A DNA stretch of 64,000 nucleotides from Lomentospora prolificans (GCA_029532625.1 JARFXM010000009.1:2418001-2482000), one strand, 5' to 3'. Numbered from the stretch's first letter, positions 35,808 through 50,151 are shown. Program-made: numbers and translations. The notes: generated by a model from the letters alone, not told the origin.

Positions 35808-38800
35808 CCTGGGCTGTGAGCGCTGCCCAACGCCGAATCTGGTGAATGTAGTACAAGACTACGGTCTTCAATGTTAGTAGAAAGTACCAGGCGGCGTGGG
35901 AGGGCTCCCCCAATGCAAAACACCGTCGTCCTGAAGGGTTAAATTTTAGAGGGGTTTCTTGGAGGGGCTTTTTGGGGTATGGTATGCTTTCTACCTATCT
36001 TGTATGGAAAGATACCCATCCAGGGGCCCAAGTAAAGATTCCAAGCTTACAAGTCTGATCCTGGTGGGAGATCTCGAGCCAGCCTGTCAAGCTGTCCCGC
36101 TTGAGCGGCCTTTGGATCTCGATATGCACGATTCGTCAGATCCGAGCAACTCTATTTGTCCACTCACAAAAAGTAATCTTAATAACCCTGTCCTCAACCC
36201 TTTCCCCCTGTAAATCCCTAGAATGGGTCTCTGGAGCGAAGAAAATACACAAAGCCATCGGAGCCATCCTGGGTCGATGAAACGCTGGGCGTCAGGCTCA
36301 CTTCTAAAGAAGCGATAAGCCCTCCAGGACCTCGTATCCAGCTCGATGGGTTGATAGGAAATCCCCGTGCCGTAAAATGTTTGGCGTTGGATACAAATTG
36401 GTGGTCCTCAATTAGTCCACAACAAACCTCAGTGTCAAGTGCATTGGCATCAGGAAGGAGGCTGGCCGCTCTCCTTGTTGGCACGTCAAAGCTCGTGAAG
36501 GCAAGGTGTCACCCTTCCATGTCAGGTGTTTATCAGCGCCGTGGCGCTTGCGGGGTTGGCACTAGTCTCCTGAAGTTATCACATGAAACCAAGGTCCCGC
36601 GCCTCAAGCTGGGAAAGTAGAATCGTGAATGTGCTTCCACCCTTACCAAATCACACCGGTCTGGTTCTCTCAAATACACGACGTCGTGCTGCGAAGCCTA
36701 CGCGAAATCATAGTCACTCCTATTTAGTACCAGTAAACCACCGATTGATGTTGAGTTGCTGGTTTTATTAACCAAAAATTGATGTTTCCGCTCGATCTTG
36801 CGATGGGTGTTGAGGGTCAGCCCATGCTAGGGTGCATCCAGAGATGACCCAGGCTCCAAATGAGCCTGGATATGCTTCAAATGCCGCCTCCCTTCTTGGA
36901 TTGACAGAAATTTCGCGCGCGAACTTATATCCGTACGTTGCGCTCTTGAGATGGTGGGCAAAGCCAACTCGAGCCCGACAAGGGTCTTTAGCGTCCTTGA
37001 AGAGATAGTTTAGAAACAGCCCCTTCGAAGGTTGGAAACGCGCAGAAATAGTTGACTTGTTTGGGGTAAGTGCAAGACTGGCTTGCCAAATCTAGTGGGA
37101 TCTGCTCTTCTTTGCCGACATCAATTTCAACACTCTCAAGCTCCTAGGCTGGGCGAATTCTCCACCGGCAATACTTTTCGTTGCAGCGCAGATTACGCCT
37201 TCAAATGCTGTAGTGGATGTTGCCGATGTGTTTTTTTTTTTCCCGGTCCGTCCTCATCGCCGAGCCACCTGCATGACTCTTTCCCCTAGCCAGAAAAGTC
37301 CACCCGTTTGATAGTCATGTGCATGACGAAGCTGCTATCAATTATATGTGCCAACACACAATTGTACCTAGGTACCGAAGACCGAGCAATTACGGTATTA
37401 GGAAGGCACGAAGATCCGCCTAGAAGGGCGATCCGCCTCAGCAATTGCCTGCCGAGAACCATGGTCGATCGCTGAAGATCCCGGAATCGGAGATCCATGG
37501 ACAGCACGCCGTTCAGACGGACTCCTCCTTCTTCGTGATGCTCATTCCAGTACGCTTGTTTTGTTTGCTCTTTTGCGGGAAACCCCATGGCTCGTCTATC
37601 CGCACAGTAGTACACATCCTCTCCACCGCGGCGGTTGTATCGCCTTAAACCCAAGATCAGGTGCTTCTCGATTAATAGTGGCTTAGCACCTCTGATTTGG
37701 CCCTAACCTTCCTTGCGTTGGTTGACATGTTGTGACGGGACCTGATAAAGCGGGGACATTCAGCAATGAGAAGGGGGCCCATGACGCCGGGGGACGCTTG
37801 CGCATCGCCAGGCGGTAGGTGGGGACCCATCATCCGCGGAAGCCATCCGGCGCGGGAACCGCTGCGGGCTGCGGCTAGACACACTAACTTTAGTTGGTGT
37901 GGGTGGTCCCTGTGCCGGTCATGATCGTCTAATCCGACCCCACCGGTCTCTAGTCTTTCTGAGCTTACATCGTACATGGCGTCGAAGTTTCACTGGCACA
38001 CTCAATCCTGTTACATTCTATTGCGGATTTATGTGGAGGTGAGGCCCAGGGCCACCTTGAGCGCGAGCTAGGCTGCACTGGGTTCCCTTCCACCCAAGGT
38101 TCGCCAGCTTCTCTCACCCCCTATTCCAAAAACCAAGTCCCGACTTGGACTCTTGCAGAGCACATTCCTCTGACAAGAACGAATAGGTTAACTTCACATC
38201 GCTTATCGAGGATCTACTGCAAAGCGTGAACTTCATGACTCGACCCCCATTGCTCAATTCGTCCAAGTTCCATTGTGACGAATCCCGAGATCGACGACCA
38301 TTGCAACCGAATGCAGCCCAACGCGAGGCCATGGCGTTCGTCAGTTCTTGCACCACATAAGCCATCGGCAAGGCAAATCACCCCAAGGCCTGGACCTTGA
38401 ACTCTGCAGCAGCAGAGTCCGCCTCTGTGTTACGAACCACCCCTCACTCTCCTCCCACACACTGAGACCGGAGCAAGGCGCCCGGCTTTGAGACCATTGG
38501 CGTGGTCCTAATCCTTGAACGAGGCCTTCAAATCACCAAAATTGGAATCAGGAATACCAAAGGGGCGGGATATATGACAGCTAACCGTTACAGCTATAAG
38601 GTCCTTGATAGAAGAATGGCCCCACAACCGCTCAATCGCCGTTCGTTCATAGAGTGTGACTCCCTGGACATGTCCATACGGGGTTCTCCCCGAGAGTATT
38701 CATGGATAAAGGGCTAAAGGGCCTTGAAGCACCAATGGGGCAAAGGGGTTTAATGGACTAAGAGGATTCAATAAAGAGGCTTCTGCGAGACATGAAGTGC

Positions 38801-41307
38801 TGTGGAACCCCGACGGGGATGGGCCTTTTGCTAACGCCGAGTGATATTGGCTTTGGACTGTAACCAACATGCTGATAAGCAGATGGGAGCCAAAATACTC
38901 CCAACGCGCTCATTATCTCTCTGTCCTCGTATTCCCCAGTATGAGGTATCGCGGTTTTAACCATAAAGGAGCGAGAGATGAAGAGAACAGGGAGGGTCGC
39001 TTCCTCCTCCCCGTCCGCGTAGCATTGGCCCACCTTTAGCTTGTTCATCTCTTCGGCGTTGGCGGCTTATGCAGAAACCTTAATCAAGGTTCCTGATATG
39101 AGACCAGTGAAGGGGTAATTCCGAGCTTCGTCACAAGGGAACACGTGCATGACCAGGGAGACTTTCTGAAAGCGCAAGAATGACACTGGCGGAATCAGAA
39201 CATTGATCAGAACAGCGACTACACTCTCTCGAGTCGCATCTCAAAGATGTTTCCTGTTGCGGACATGTGTGCATTAAGTTTAGCGGCATATGGTTAAGAG
39301 ACAAACTGTGTACCCGTGTTAGAGGGGACGGCCGGGACTCATTCGGGGTCGGTGACCGGGCGTATGGGTCGCCACCACACCGGTACCGTTGCAACCTTTG
39401 CCGGACTTGCAGGTAAATTAAAGGCTGGTGGCATAGATACTATTATCCGTAAGCAACTTGCATTGGCTGACCAAGGACAGCCTGGTTTCAAAATGCAGCG
39501 CCTTCGACGTCGCTTCTGTGAAAATGGGCATCGTACTGATTATGGTAGGACAAGGTGACGAAAGGTTTCTCACGATCTTCCTCACATCTGCAAGGTCTTC
39601 GTGTTTATCACGTTTATGCCACGTTTTGTGTAATCTCCCTCCCTTCATTCCTTTTTTCATTCTCCTCTGTTCTCTTTTCTTCCTTTCGCGGGGGCTCTTT
39701 TTGCCATCTTTTCCCTCGTCCCCCACTCTGATTCCCCACCGCTTCGATTACGAAGAGACCGAGGAGATTCTAACAACTCTGCATATTCGTATGAACTAGA
39801 AGACGAACCGTCACCTTGGACCCCGGTAAATAGTGTGAAAGGAATGGCACACATCCTATCGGATTCGCCAGCGAACAGAAGGTCTCATCCTTCAGAAATG
39901 AGTCTTCTGGACTAAGCTAGGAGAGAGTTTAACACACAAATGGAGGGGTCAGGGATATCCCTTCAGTTGGCCACCCCAGAATTTTCTCAGATGTTTCCGT
40001 TGCGTTGGGAGAACGTTGCTTCCAGGGGCCAGGTTAACCAGGAGCTGGCCGTGAGAGACTCCACAAGCCAGTTGGAAACGCTTCTTGCAGTCGAGCACAC
40101 ACACCTATTAATATTCGGTGACTAGGCCTGGAGGGAACCTCAAGGGCCTGGTGTAACCACAAGGTAAAACAGCCTGGCTCGTGGGCTTGCTAGGTTTGTG
40201 GTAAACGCCCCCTCCCCTCTCCCACCCATCCTTGTTTGTGCGCTGCAAGAGTATCACTGACGAGTTTATGACCCCCCCGGAAGCACTACGGAGGAAACCC
40301 GGGAAGCTGAGGAGCGAATTCTCGCACTTGCTCCGGCCTGTCCCACTGGGCGGGTTTGCGGCTGTCATGAGTGGCCTGCCATTGTGTCTCTAATCCCTGC
40401 CACCAACCCTGTCCAGAGTACGAAGTAGATCAACTCCCCCCCTCTTCCCGTTTTGAAGTATTAATCTGGTTAGGCCAATGAGATGGTGTGGACCCAGGGC
40501 GTCGGTGTCAATCACAGGGTCGTAGTACGACATTACCAGAGCCTTGGGTTCTTGCTCGCTGCACGGACTGTTGCTGAAAGGACTATCCAACCAGGGTGAA
40601 CAGCGGAACCAGTTATTGGAAACTGGTCATTTTCCCCTTCTTCTTCTTTTTTTACTTGTAACCAGATCGTTTCTTCGCAGGGTCCTGGGCCATTTATTTG
40701 CCCGCTTGGCCCCTCGTCCTCGCGCGGAGGGGCCTGCTTTCCTCATGTCGACAGTGTGCAATGGAGAAACTTTAGATTTTGCAAAACGGTATTTTCCGAG
40801 CCGACTTCCTGATGTGCCTGAAAGTCTGGAGCCTAGGGCTACCTCGAATTTGAAAAATAAAACAACATGAAGTATTGCTGGATCCAACACTCGGAAATCC
40901 AAAGCCCGACCCCTCATAAGTCGAATCTCTCCTGACGTATACGAACCAAATCTTCTTCGGAAAGCTCTTTTTGGCGGCGCTTTCCGCTCCGTCCTTTTCG
41001 CTCTGAGCAATTCAAGAGCTTGGGAAGTATCAATCAAGCGAAGACACCTCCGCCTTCGAGATGCATTGTGGTGGGAAGAAAGTTTGGATTACTTACAGGG
41101 GGGTTGCCCACCATCCACTACAGCAGTCTCCTGCTGGTGGTGCAGCCAACTGCTATTACTCGCCGAGTACTAAGTCAGGTGTGGAGGTACCTCACACCCT
41201 GCGTTGAATTGCGCTGCCTCCGCCGTGTTGAGCCGGGGGCAGCCGGTGGGGGGGAAGGAGAGGGGGGAGGAAAAGAGAGCTACCTGAAATTGGGGGGAAA
41301 TGTTACA
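35808..41307. other. Gene-poor region, second part
   Basis: No recognisable gene, RNA or mobile element. One C/T-rich tract spans about 39625-39700. Two divergent open frames meet near 41020, but both start at non-ATG codons and neither resembles a known protein. Confidence 0.5.
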
Positions 41308-41787
41308 ATGCGAGAGTACAATCACGTCCTTGAAGTCCGGCGCGGTACTTGCCCGAGTCACCGACGACTCGGCACCGATGGCTGGCTAGCCCCTGCACCG
41401 GGGAGGCCATGGGTGAAGAGATTGGGGCCACCAGCATTTGAATTTAAGTGCGGCGCTGCAGAACGCGGCATCTGGATGTGCCCGATTTGCAAGGGGATTC
41501 GTCGTAAATGGAATAAACAAACGAGGGAGATAGGCCGAAAAGACCTTGTATTTACACTTGTATTATGTGCTGCATCACAAATTGGTCATGGACAGTATTA
41601 CTTTGTAGAAACCCCCAAGGTCCATACCATGACCTTTATGGACAAGGCTCATCAGACTGAAAGAGGATACTTTTTTCCCGCGGCGCAGAGGTTTGGGTAC
41701 CGTATCGCGGGTCAAGAGAGAGCTCGTCGATTTGCAGAAAGATTAATCCGACACGCTGCTGCGGCGTCTCCTAGAGACAACAAGTAG
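41308..41787 (+). CDS. Hypothetical ORF, 159 codons, doubtful
   Basis: This is the ATG-initiated part of a longer open frame that extends upstream to about 41020 without an ATG. The product has one CPIC-type Cys pair (MCPICKGIRRKWNK), is Arg-rich at both ends, and contains a short hydrophobic run (LVFTLVLCAASQ). I recognise no family. Codon third positions do not show the C/G preference of the nearby core genes, which argues against strong coding selection. It is listed because the full frame (over 250 codons) is longer than expected by chance in this stretch. Confidence 0.2.
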   Translation: MREYNHVLEVRRGTCPSHRRLGTDGWLAPAPGRPWVKRLGPPAFEFKCGAAERGIWMCPICKGIRRKWNKQTREIGRKDLVFTLVLCAASQIGHGQYYFVETPKVHTMTFMDKAHQTERGYFFPAAQRFGYRIAGQERARRFAERLIRHAAAASPRDNK

Positions 41788-42395
41788 AACATTCCAATTG
41801 ATCGAGCCAGTTATGCGAGAGAAACCCTCGATGCATATGGTATGCAGTACAACGATATAGAAAAGCAAAAAGGGAGAGAAACGGCTGTCCGGACATTCTT
41901 ATTGCCTCGTCCCTGATAATAGAGGCGAGTTTTGCCTGCTCAGTATCAAAGGCGGCGGCTAGCGGGACGTGGTGGGTGGCATCAACAACGACTGGAGGCG
42001 ATCAATAGTGCGCAGAGATGCAGTTGTAAACAGGACATCATCAGGTGGTTCACGCGGGACCTTGTTAATATCGTTTTGGGGCAGACCGCGGGTGTGATGG
42101 GAGCCTCCGACATTTAGAACGCCGGCTACTAGAATCTCTTTTTGATGGCCCTCTCAACTTCCCGGTCGGACGCCACGACGTGCTTTTGAACTCGGATTCG
42201 AGCGGAAAAGGACGCCAAAACGGGTTATGGCCGAAGCGTTGCGTCTTCGCGCCCAAGAGGGGAGTACGGAACTGACCAACAATGTCCCATGGAAGGATCA
42301 GGTCTCAGATACCCATCAATGATCCATTGGGAGCTGGTTTAGGAAATCGCAACGAGCATATATAAACCCGGTCGTCTAAGGGATGCGCGGTGTGG

Positions 42396-42449
42396 CCATT
42401 GAGAGAGCATCGCGATTACGACGTCCATTGAGAGAGCATCGCGATTACG
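42396..42449. repeat. 29-bp-period tandem duplication
   Basis: Two copies of a 25-base identical core (ccattgagagagcatcg, then cgattacg sharing its first two bases) lie 29 bases apart, starting at 42396 and 42425. A third, degenerate half-copy (ccgttgagagac) begins near 42489. No coding role is seen. Confidence 0.85.
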
Positions 42450-43285
42450 CCGTCCCCACTGCTCTCCCCTGGAGGATTGCCAGCGAAGCCGTTGAGAGAC
42501 TATAGACATCTAGCACGGGGTCGGATCTCTGGTCGTTAGCGCAGAAAAAATCCCGTGCTCGGCCGCCTTCAAACTCGTTGCTAAATCCACAGCTTCCAAT
42601 GGCAGGCGGCAGGACACCAAAATACCGACTCGGGACTTCAGCCCGATGGTGTTCAATGTAGGGAAAGTGGAGACCAGGGTTCAGCAGGTCAGGGGTCCTC
42701 CAGTAGCTGGCGAGGGGAAAACCCGTTTGTCGTCATTTGGGCGCGAAAGATGAAAACGCCTCTCCCCCGGCGTTGTTCATGTAAATCCGGGGGGGATCGA
42801 CGAACCTGGCCTGTACTCTGATCAAAAGCAACGAGCAGTCCCTCTCGCCAACCATCCACGAGAGCAGAAGAGCGGGAAGGGCAGATGATGTTTTAGCGCG
42901 CCTTGTTCGCTTTTCCCTTTTCCAACGTCTATTCTCCTTTCTATTGTAACCCTGCCTCCCTTTGTGCCCTTGCGATTCTGCGTCGTCAACCCCTTCCTTG
43001 AGCCTCGAAACATAGGCGGGCAGGGGCTCATGGTCGTGGACTCGGCCATACTCACATTACAATCGCTAGGAATGTCCGGATGCCTAGTCTCTAATTGTCT
43101 CTCCCAAGGATGCGCTGGGGGGGTTATAGGTGACCAGGGGGGCTGGAGGCCCAGCCCAAAAAAGATACACTGGAACGTCCTTAACACCATTCCTGCTTTC
43201 TGCAAGGGTGATCTTGGGACGAGCGTTTGCTACTCTTGCTCTCAGCTTCATCGGTCCAGAAATTCTCCGTCCGCTTGGAGCCGGG

Positions 43286-43322
43286 AAAAAAAAAAGAAAA
43301 AGAAAGAAAAAAAAAGAAAGAG
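43286..43322. repeat. Purine (A/G) tract
   Basis: About 37 bases of A-runs interrupted by single G residues on the + strand. It could be an asymmetric poly-purine tract, or a pyrimidine-rich leader read on the minus strand. Confidence 0.7.
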
Positions 43323-46111
43323 CCCATTTATACCCGCCTCCAACTGTAGGCATTGACTCCGCAGCTGAGACTCCGCAACAAAAATAATGGTAAAAGCGGG
43401 ATAGTATGGAACCTTGTACGGCGGGATAAACATGGAGTGAACTATTGTCAATGAGCTCTTCCTCTTCAGATTCTTCACATGCTGTTACTGGAGACAAAAA
43501 CAAAGGTAATACCATTAAACATGAAGCAGGGCCCTCCTGAACCTCCCGGGCCCAGCCACTGGAAAGGGTATCCCGACCACGGTGAATGTGATAGCATACT
43601 GATCAACGTCATCAAGGTGACACGACGGCCGCCGACAAATGGAAAAGGAGCGATGCCGAAGAGGCGTAAACTAGCTATTGTGTGGATGGAGATCCGTCCG
43701 CACACACCACCCGCTGTCCTCCGTCAACCGCACAATTCTGCATCAACTTTCAGATGAGGGGGACCACTCCACTTGGGCTTTTAGTTTGAACGAAGCCCCT
43801 CCTTATACTGGTCGGCCCTCAACGTGATTCGTGGCGCGGAATGGGCTGCTATCCCAAGTACAAGGAGCAGTGCGGGTCGAGGAGGCACACCAAGGCTCCG
43901 AAAATGGGCTTGAACCCTGCCATCAGCCATGAGTTATTCTCCAGGATCCGAGTTCACCAGTTTTATTATCGCAATCAATGGCACCCGGAAATATCTTTTA
44001 CTTCTACAGGACCCCCGTGCGGCTACTCCGTATTAACACATGCCACAGTCCAATGGCCGAGATGCGCACCTCGAAAAGGTTGGTGTCTTACAACCCGAAA
44101 TACGCTAGTTTAGGTTAAAAAAAGGTCCCCATCTCAAGACTGGCCTTTTCGCGGGATGAAGGGAACAAAGAAAACCAACGGGACGAACCCCAGTCTGTGC
44201 ATGGTAGATCATTGACGCCACCGACAGGGGACCCCCTTGTCACGAACAGGGGTAATCTCCCACACCAGGTGCTTTTCTTGGGTAGATTCTTTGTTTAAGA
44301 GGACCTTGGGACCCAGAGGTTTGGTCCTGCACCAGATCATCTCGTCCCTTATCGTTTCTTTCCCCCTTGCCGAGCTAAGATTCCACTGCAAGAAATCTAT
44401 TGGCAACAACAGCAGCCAAAGCGCAATCGCATTCACCAACCACTCTGAAGCGCTGGCCACGACCGCGTTGCTTATGCCGTCATCACGAATCGCGCTTTGC
44501 CCTGTCTTGGAAGCATAAATCAGTGGCGAGAAGAAGGTGGACCATACCGAGGACAGGCGAAAATTCTGATGGGACTCGCCCGCGGACTGGAACTCGATGG
44601 TGCCCCTCAAATTGATCTCATCAACAAATGTGTTACAACCCCCCGTCTCCTCGAGTCTCTCCTTTTGCCGACCGACACCAAGCCACGTTGTTTCCCCCCA
44701 TTCCCTTTCTTGTCTTTTCTTTTTTTTTCTCTTCCCTCCGGGTCAAAGCGACGGAGTCGGAACAGGTCTCGACAATGGCCCCCTTTTGACAAAGCTCTCT
44801 GTAATTCCACTATTTTCTGGACTTGCTCTCGTGTCCCATCGGAGTGAGTGTAGTATTCACTCCACTGGAGCTCCAGGGGTGCAGATGGTCAGGCTCCTCG
44901 ATGAACCACAGATTCCTATGAAACACTGCGTCGCAGGCGCCCAAAAATGAGATGTGAGTAAGAAAAATAATTTCGGAGATGGGGCAGCATGTAGTTGTGT
45001 GGATCAATAGCAAATTGATATTTTCCATGACAAACCCCAAAGCCCCCCCCCCAACTTTGGAGAATTGTCGGCGAGTACCGTACCAGTAACAAGTTGGAGG
45101 GTTGTGTGCATTGGTCACTAACCATGGTCCCGGGGCTCACGGTGAGTGGTTAGGTACAACCAAACCGGGAACGGCGAGTGGTGCTGCTCCATAGATAATC
45201 GCCCGTTTGCTCGCGCTCAGTCTCTCAGTCTTCCTGTCGCTAATAGTGCTATTACCTATCCGTACGGGTAATATTACCCTTTGAACCGGGTTGATGATTA
45301 CGACGGGGCTTGCAAGTCTGCATCGCCGTTCGCTTCAGCGTAGCATCGTCGTTCCTGGGTTGATTCGGGCGCGGCTTTTGTCCCGCGTTGGTCGGCCTGC
45401 GAATCCAGAATTCAGTCGGTAGCGTGGGGGCGCCTCCAAGAGAGGAAGCTTCCAGGTTGTGTTCTCCTACAGTGCACGGAATACCGCCGGAGTCCTGTGG
45501 GGATCCCCTTTCTTGCAAAACTCTGTCCTGTAATGGGTTCCGAAATTAAACCCCTTCGATTTGCTTCGTAACCGCTCATGGGGTGACCCATAGCCACATC
45601 ATGGGAGACGTTGAAGAGGGCTGTGAGTGCGGTGGAGACCATGCGGACAGGAAGCGAACTGAGGGGAGGGGGTGTGGAGTGAAGCTCTTGATGATGCTCG
45701 AGCATAGCATTGGATCTCATCGACATTCGAAGGGCTGAAGTAGGGTGAGGAGCAAGGCCGATGAGAGATTTCCCAGCACAGCATATTTCTTCATGTGAGG
45801 CTTGCGTGGTCGTGGTAGGTGGGCGTCAGATAAACGATTGATCCTTCCACCTCCTTGAAGTCAAGCATACCCTTGCTTGCAGACCTTCGACCTTGCTCCA
45901 TGAGTGGGAGGCTTGTACGGGTAATACATTGATGTGGGAGTGAATCCCGCTCCCTTGGGGGTTTTCGCCCTGAATGGATGTTTCCAACCGTCGGGTCTCC
46001 ATAGGGTCTATCGTTTATGACATTTTTTCTTTCTTTCAAATAAGGAAATAATGGCGAGAAAAGAATTGAGAGAGCGGGGCTTTCCAGACCCTCCCGAGGA
46101 CCCAGCCAGGG

Positions 46112-46145
46112 ACACACACACACGTACACAAGCACGCACGCACGT
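46112..46145. repeat. CA-type dinucleotide microsatellite
   Basis: A run of ACACAC followed by imperfect ACGCACGC units on the + strand; non-coding as far as can be seen. Confidence 0.8.
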
Positions 46146-47276
46146 AACGCAGGGGCATGGGAGAACTCAACTCTTGTGTGGGATAGAACAAAGCAGCACA
46201 GCATCGTCGGATGGCAGAAAACGTTTCCATCCCACGTTTCACCTTTTGCTGCTTCGCCCACCTTATTTGTACCCCCATCGGATATCGAATAGTGCATCTC
46301 TGTGATCCCATTAATACATCAATGTTGTTGGCGCGTGTATCTCCGTGGATGTATGCTACCCAGTATCACACACGCCCATATATGTCTATTACTGTTGACG
46401 CTTCAACCCCCTAGCAATTATATCTTCTCACATTACGTTTGACAATGACCGGGTTAATGTCGACGCGATGGTGGTATTGGTGCACGCTATGATTGCTGCT
46501 CAGAAGAGATGAGAAGACTTACGGCAGTGGAGTGGATAGTTTCAACGTTCCTGCAGAACGAGAAGGGAAAGTCTACCGAGTCCAACCGTTCGACGTTCGA
46601 TAGCAACGCAATCTGATGGTCTCTTTCGATTGTGTCGTAGCTCCTTTTCTTCCTTTCTCATACTGTCCGGTTGCAGTGAGCTTTGTCCAGTAATCCATGA
46701 GACCTCACATCTGCTACAGTTAGCCCAGCCAGTAAGCTAGATATATGCCAGAGTACGAAATAGAACTGCAGCTAAGATGCAGGGATGCAACGCTTGCCAC
46801 TAGTTCCGACCTTTCCTGTTGGCCACTTTTCCTCGTGGGAAGTATAGTAGTGTCTGTGGGAACATCTCGCTCATTGAGCTCTTGTTCCTTTTTATACGAA
46901 TGCTGACGCACCGGTTGCTTTGTGTGATGGTTGCGAAAAAACGACGAATCGGCCGGCGCTCGCCGTCGCTTCGTTACCTCTCGTCCAAGGCCCAATTCCG
47001 GGCCCCTTCCTTCTCAGTGAAGGATAAAGAGAAGGGATGCGTGGTAAGATGCCATAATCGTCACGTACTTCATACAAGTGCGAACGGGACTCTAAATCCG
47101 GAAAACACGAGGCGGCCTGGTCAATGGTGACGAAAGAAGCGCCGATCATGGCAATGGCTTCCTCAGCCGGCGACGGGGGAAAGAGCGGGGCGGGTAGTGG
47201 AGGATAAGCGGTTAGACAGGGTTGCGAAAAAGTCAACCCAGTTGTAGTCTGACTTTGGTCAGTCGCTATATCTGGT

Positions 47277-47335
47277 TTATTTTTTTATTTTATTTTTTAA
47301 AAAATCCTTATTTCTTTTCATTTTTTTTTATCTAT
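47277..47335. other. Short AT-rich stretch
   Basis: Nearly pure A/T sequence of about 60 bases (T-runs, then AAAAAA, then T-runs), standing out against flanks of roughly balanced composition. It could be a nucleosome-free spacer or a remnant of an AT-rich element. Confidence 0.6.
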
Positions 47336-50151
47336 GAAAGTTGCTTATATGATCTTAGTTAATTTGATTAAACGACTTCGACTTGCTAAACTAGAAACCC
47401 GTCTCAAGTCCCAGTCACGGGTGCTTACTTGCTCTCTGTAGTAGTCACCTGTCACCCCCAATGACTGACGAAGTGACTTGACTATTGCAACCCTGGCGGT
47501 TGGTGGCCCTAGCTTCCGGCCCGAGAGAGCCAGCAACGGCGGCTCCTACGCAAAAACACAATGACGCCCGTGACCAGCCAGCGGTAGTTCAAGAAGGTTG
47601 GTGGTGGAATGATACATAGTAGGTCCTACATCTTCACTTTCAAGCTGGCGCAGTGGGTAACAGCAACGGCCAGCTGGACACGACGCAGACAACCTAGTGG
47701 CTACAACCAGGCAGGAGCCAGCGATCTCCAGCCTGGCTAGTGCTACTGGTGGTTCCTTCCAGGTACCTGGATAGAGTAGCATTAATATATCCCCAGTACC
47801 GGGGAAAGCGTACAGCCTGGCATCGTCTATCCGTATTAATTATCCCGGCCCTGCAACATGCCCTCACCTCAACTCCATGTCAGCCCTAGTTTCATCACGC
47901 CCAATTCTGCTCAATACTACCTTCTCGTGAGAACCACGACCCCCATGTTCCCCCCCCCGGCCCAACAAACGACGGTGCTGACGCAGCACATCTTCTGGCC
48001 TCGTTAGTTATCAGCACTTTTGCAGGTTTGTCTCTGACGCTTGTCTCTCTTGTTCCCGCGATATCACCCAGCACAACATCATGGATGATTGACCACCATG
48101 GTCAGTTTCTACTCGACTCGCATGGCGGTTTCTCTCTTTATATGCTGCCAACTGTTTCGTTCTTCTATCTCGGGTCAAGCGTCACATTTTTTCGACGTCT
48201 CTGCAAGAATTACACTTGGGGGACGGTTCGTTGCTGCTTTTTCAATCTGAAGAAACATGGTCGCGAACATCCGCACTATACCCCAGATAAAGAAGAAATA
48301 TGGCCAAGTCAAGGTTCACAGTTGACACCATCGTCATTCCACCCATGTTTCTGCTACGTCTTGGAGGATTGGCAACTCGTGCCTCTCTGCTTGGCTCGAG
48401 ACCATTCATTGCCGAGTGGCCATCCAACGACGGCGACAACTCCTACTCATCATACTGTTCCATCTCAAGGGTCAGACTGCCTCTTCCCTTTTGCCAATGC
48501 ATCTATATCCAATGCCGGCTTCGTATCCTCACTAGGTCCCTCCACCCACAGCCCCCCCCTTAGCTATGGTTCTGTAGTCTGAGCTTGTCTTGGTCAATTT
48601 CGGCCAACACCCTTTGCTCAACGACACTCGCCGTTCGGGGCGAACCCGCTGTCTCGCCCCTCCCCACCTGCTTCCTACCCACCAGACACTTGGCTTGATA
48701 GTAGCCAGCAGCTAAGCCCAAAGTCGGCTGGCAAGCGCCGCCCGCCATTTCGTAGCAAATGTTCCAGGCACCACAACTCTTAGTATCTAGCATGCAGCGC
48801 CGTGCAGCGTACAACGAGCAAGGCTAGCTCGGCCATCTTTGCGACTTGGAGGACCCGTTTTCCCCGGCCCGGTCTTTTTCTGCTGCATGTTTTAAGTCTC
48901 TAGAGACCATCCAAGATGAAAGAGCCCGCCAGGGTGCTGCACGAAGAGCTCCCTTCTGATGCACCAATTTCAAGACTTATCACCTCATGCAGTCAGTACT
49001 GGCGACTTTTACACGCCCAATCAACACCCCTGTCTCACACGCCCCTCCCCCCATGCTGGTCAGCGCCTCCGCTGCTAAAACTCGGAGGCGTGCCAAGCTC
49101 CTTGAAAGGGCGTGAGGAACAAGCTGAAGTACGAAGTACTCTCTTTGTCGTTACGCTTTCCCAAAGCCCCCTCCCCCCCGGGCAAACTGATCTCCCGAAT
49201 CGGCGCTTGCCCAGTCTAGCTGCCGTACTACACTCCTTAGTGCGCTATAGTTCAGAGTCGACAGCGCAGGCAGTGCTCTACTACAGCTACCCTTGGTAGC
49301 GATCGAGGCGTACTCGTCCATAGTACTCACCAGGAGGCATATTAGGAAGAAAAGGCGTGGTCTCCGGCCAGGTTGCTGCGAGACCAGGTGCCCACGGCAC
49401 TTAGGGCCCCCAAGTCAAATCGGCTCAATGCTCTCTCTACTATATACTATCTCTCATACATCGTGTACACAAGTACATACACTCTTGCCTAGCATGATTA
49501 GTCTTCCCGTACAATTTGTAGCATGTGGGGGGCTCGATTTGACGGCCACCAGTACCCAGGCCCTTAACGGAGCAAGACCACCTCCACAGATTAGGTTGAC
49601 CGTTTCGCCAGCGATGAGATCGACTGTTTTAGTCCGTCTGCCTATATGAGGTGTCTACTGCCACCCCCCTCAACAATCCTGGCCCCTGCCTCCTCTTGTC
49701 TCCGCCTGGATGTGCGCGATTCAGCACTGAGGGGTGGGAGAAAGAGTTTTGTCTACGATACCTTCTCGTCTTGGTAAACTTATAGATCTCGGGAAGGCTT
49801 GGATGCGTCCACCCCAGCGGTGTTAGAGAGTTGCTCGACCCTGGCATTCGTGCTGAGATCGTCGTCGCTGAGTATATGGGGTACACTCTCTACCATATAC
49901 TTGGATGGTTACCCAGTTCATATAATACATGCTCTCATCCCACATCTTCGATATCTGGTGCTTGCCCTCGGCATCACTGTCGTGGCAAAACTGACAACAG
50001 AAGCAAGCAACATATCTACGCTCGTGGTCACTTGTCTCTATATATACCCATCGTATCTCCGCATCCAAACTATATAACTTGTTTCTTCCTCTCCCGCCAT
50101 AGCAGATATTGCTTGACTCCCACCTCATCTATCTTCTCCCTTTCCCTCCAC

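Noticed and set aside
43905..43920. Reverse-strand GGGTTCAAGCCC, resembling a tRNA T-loop
   Set aside because: Only a three-base-pair stem is possible and no cloverleaf can be folded around it.
48028..48582. Open frame upstream of the AZF1-like gene
   Set aside because: The first ATG gives about 165 codons of Ser/Pro/Thr-rich sequence without any motif; more likely leader sequence.
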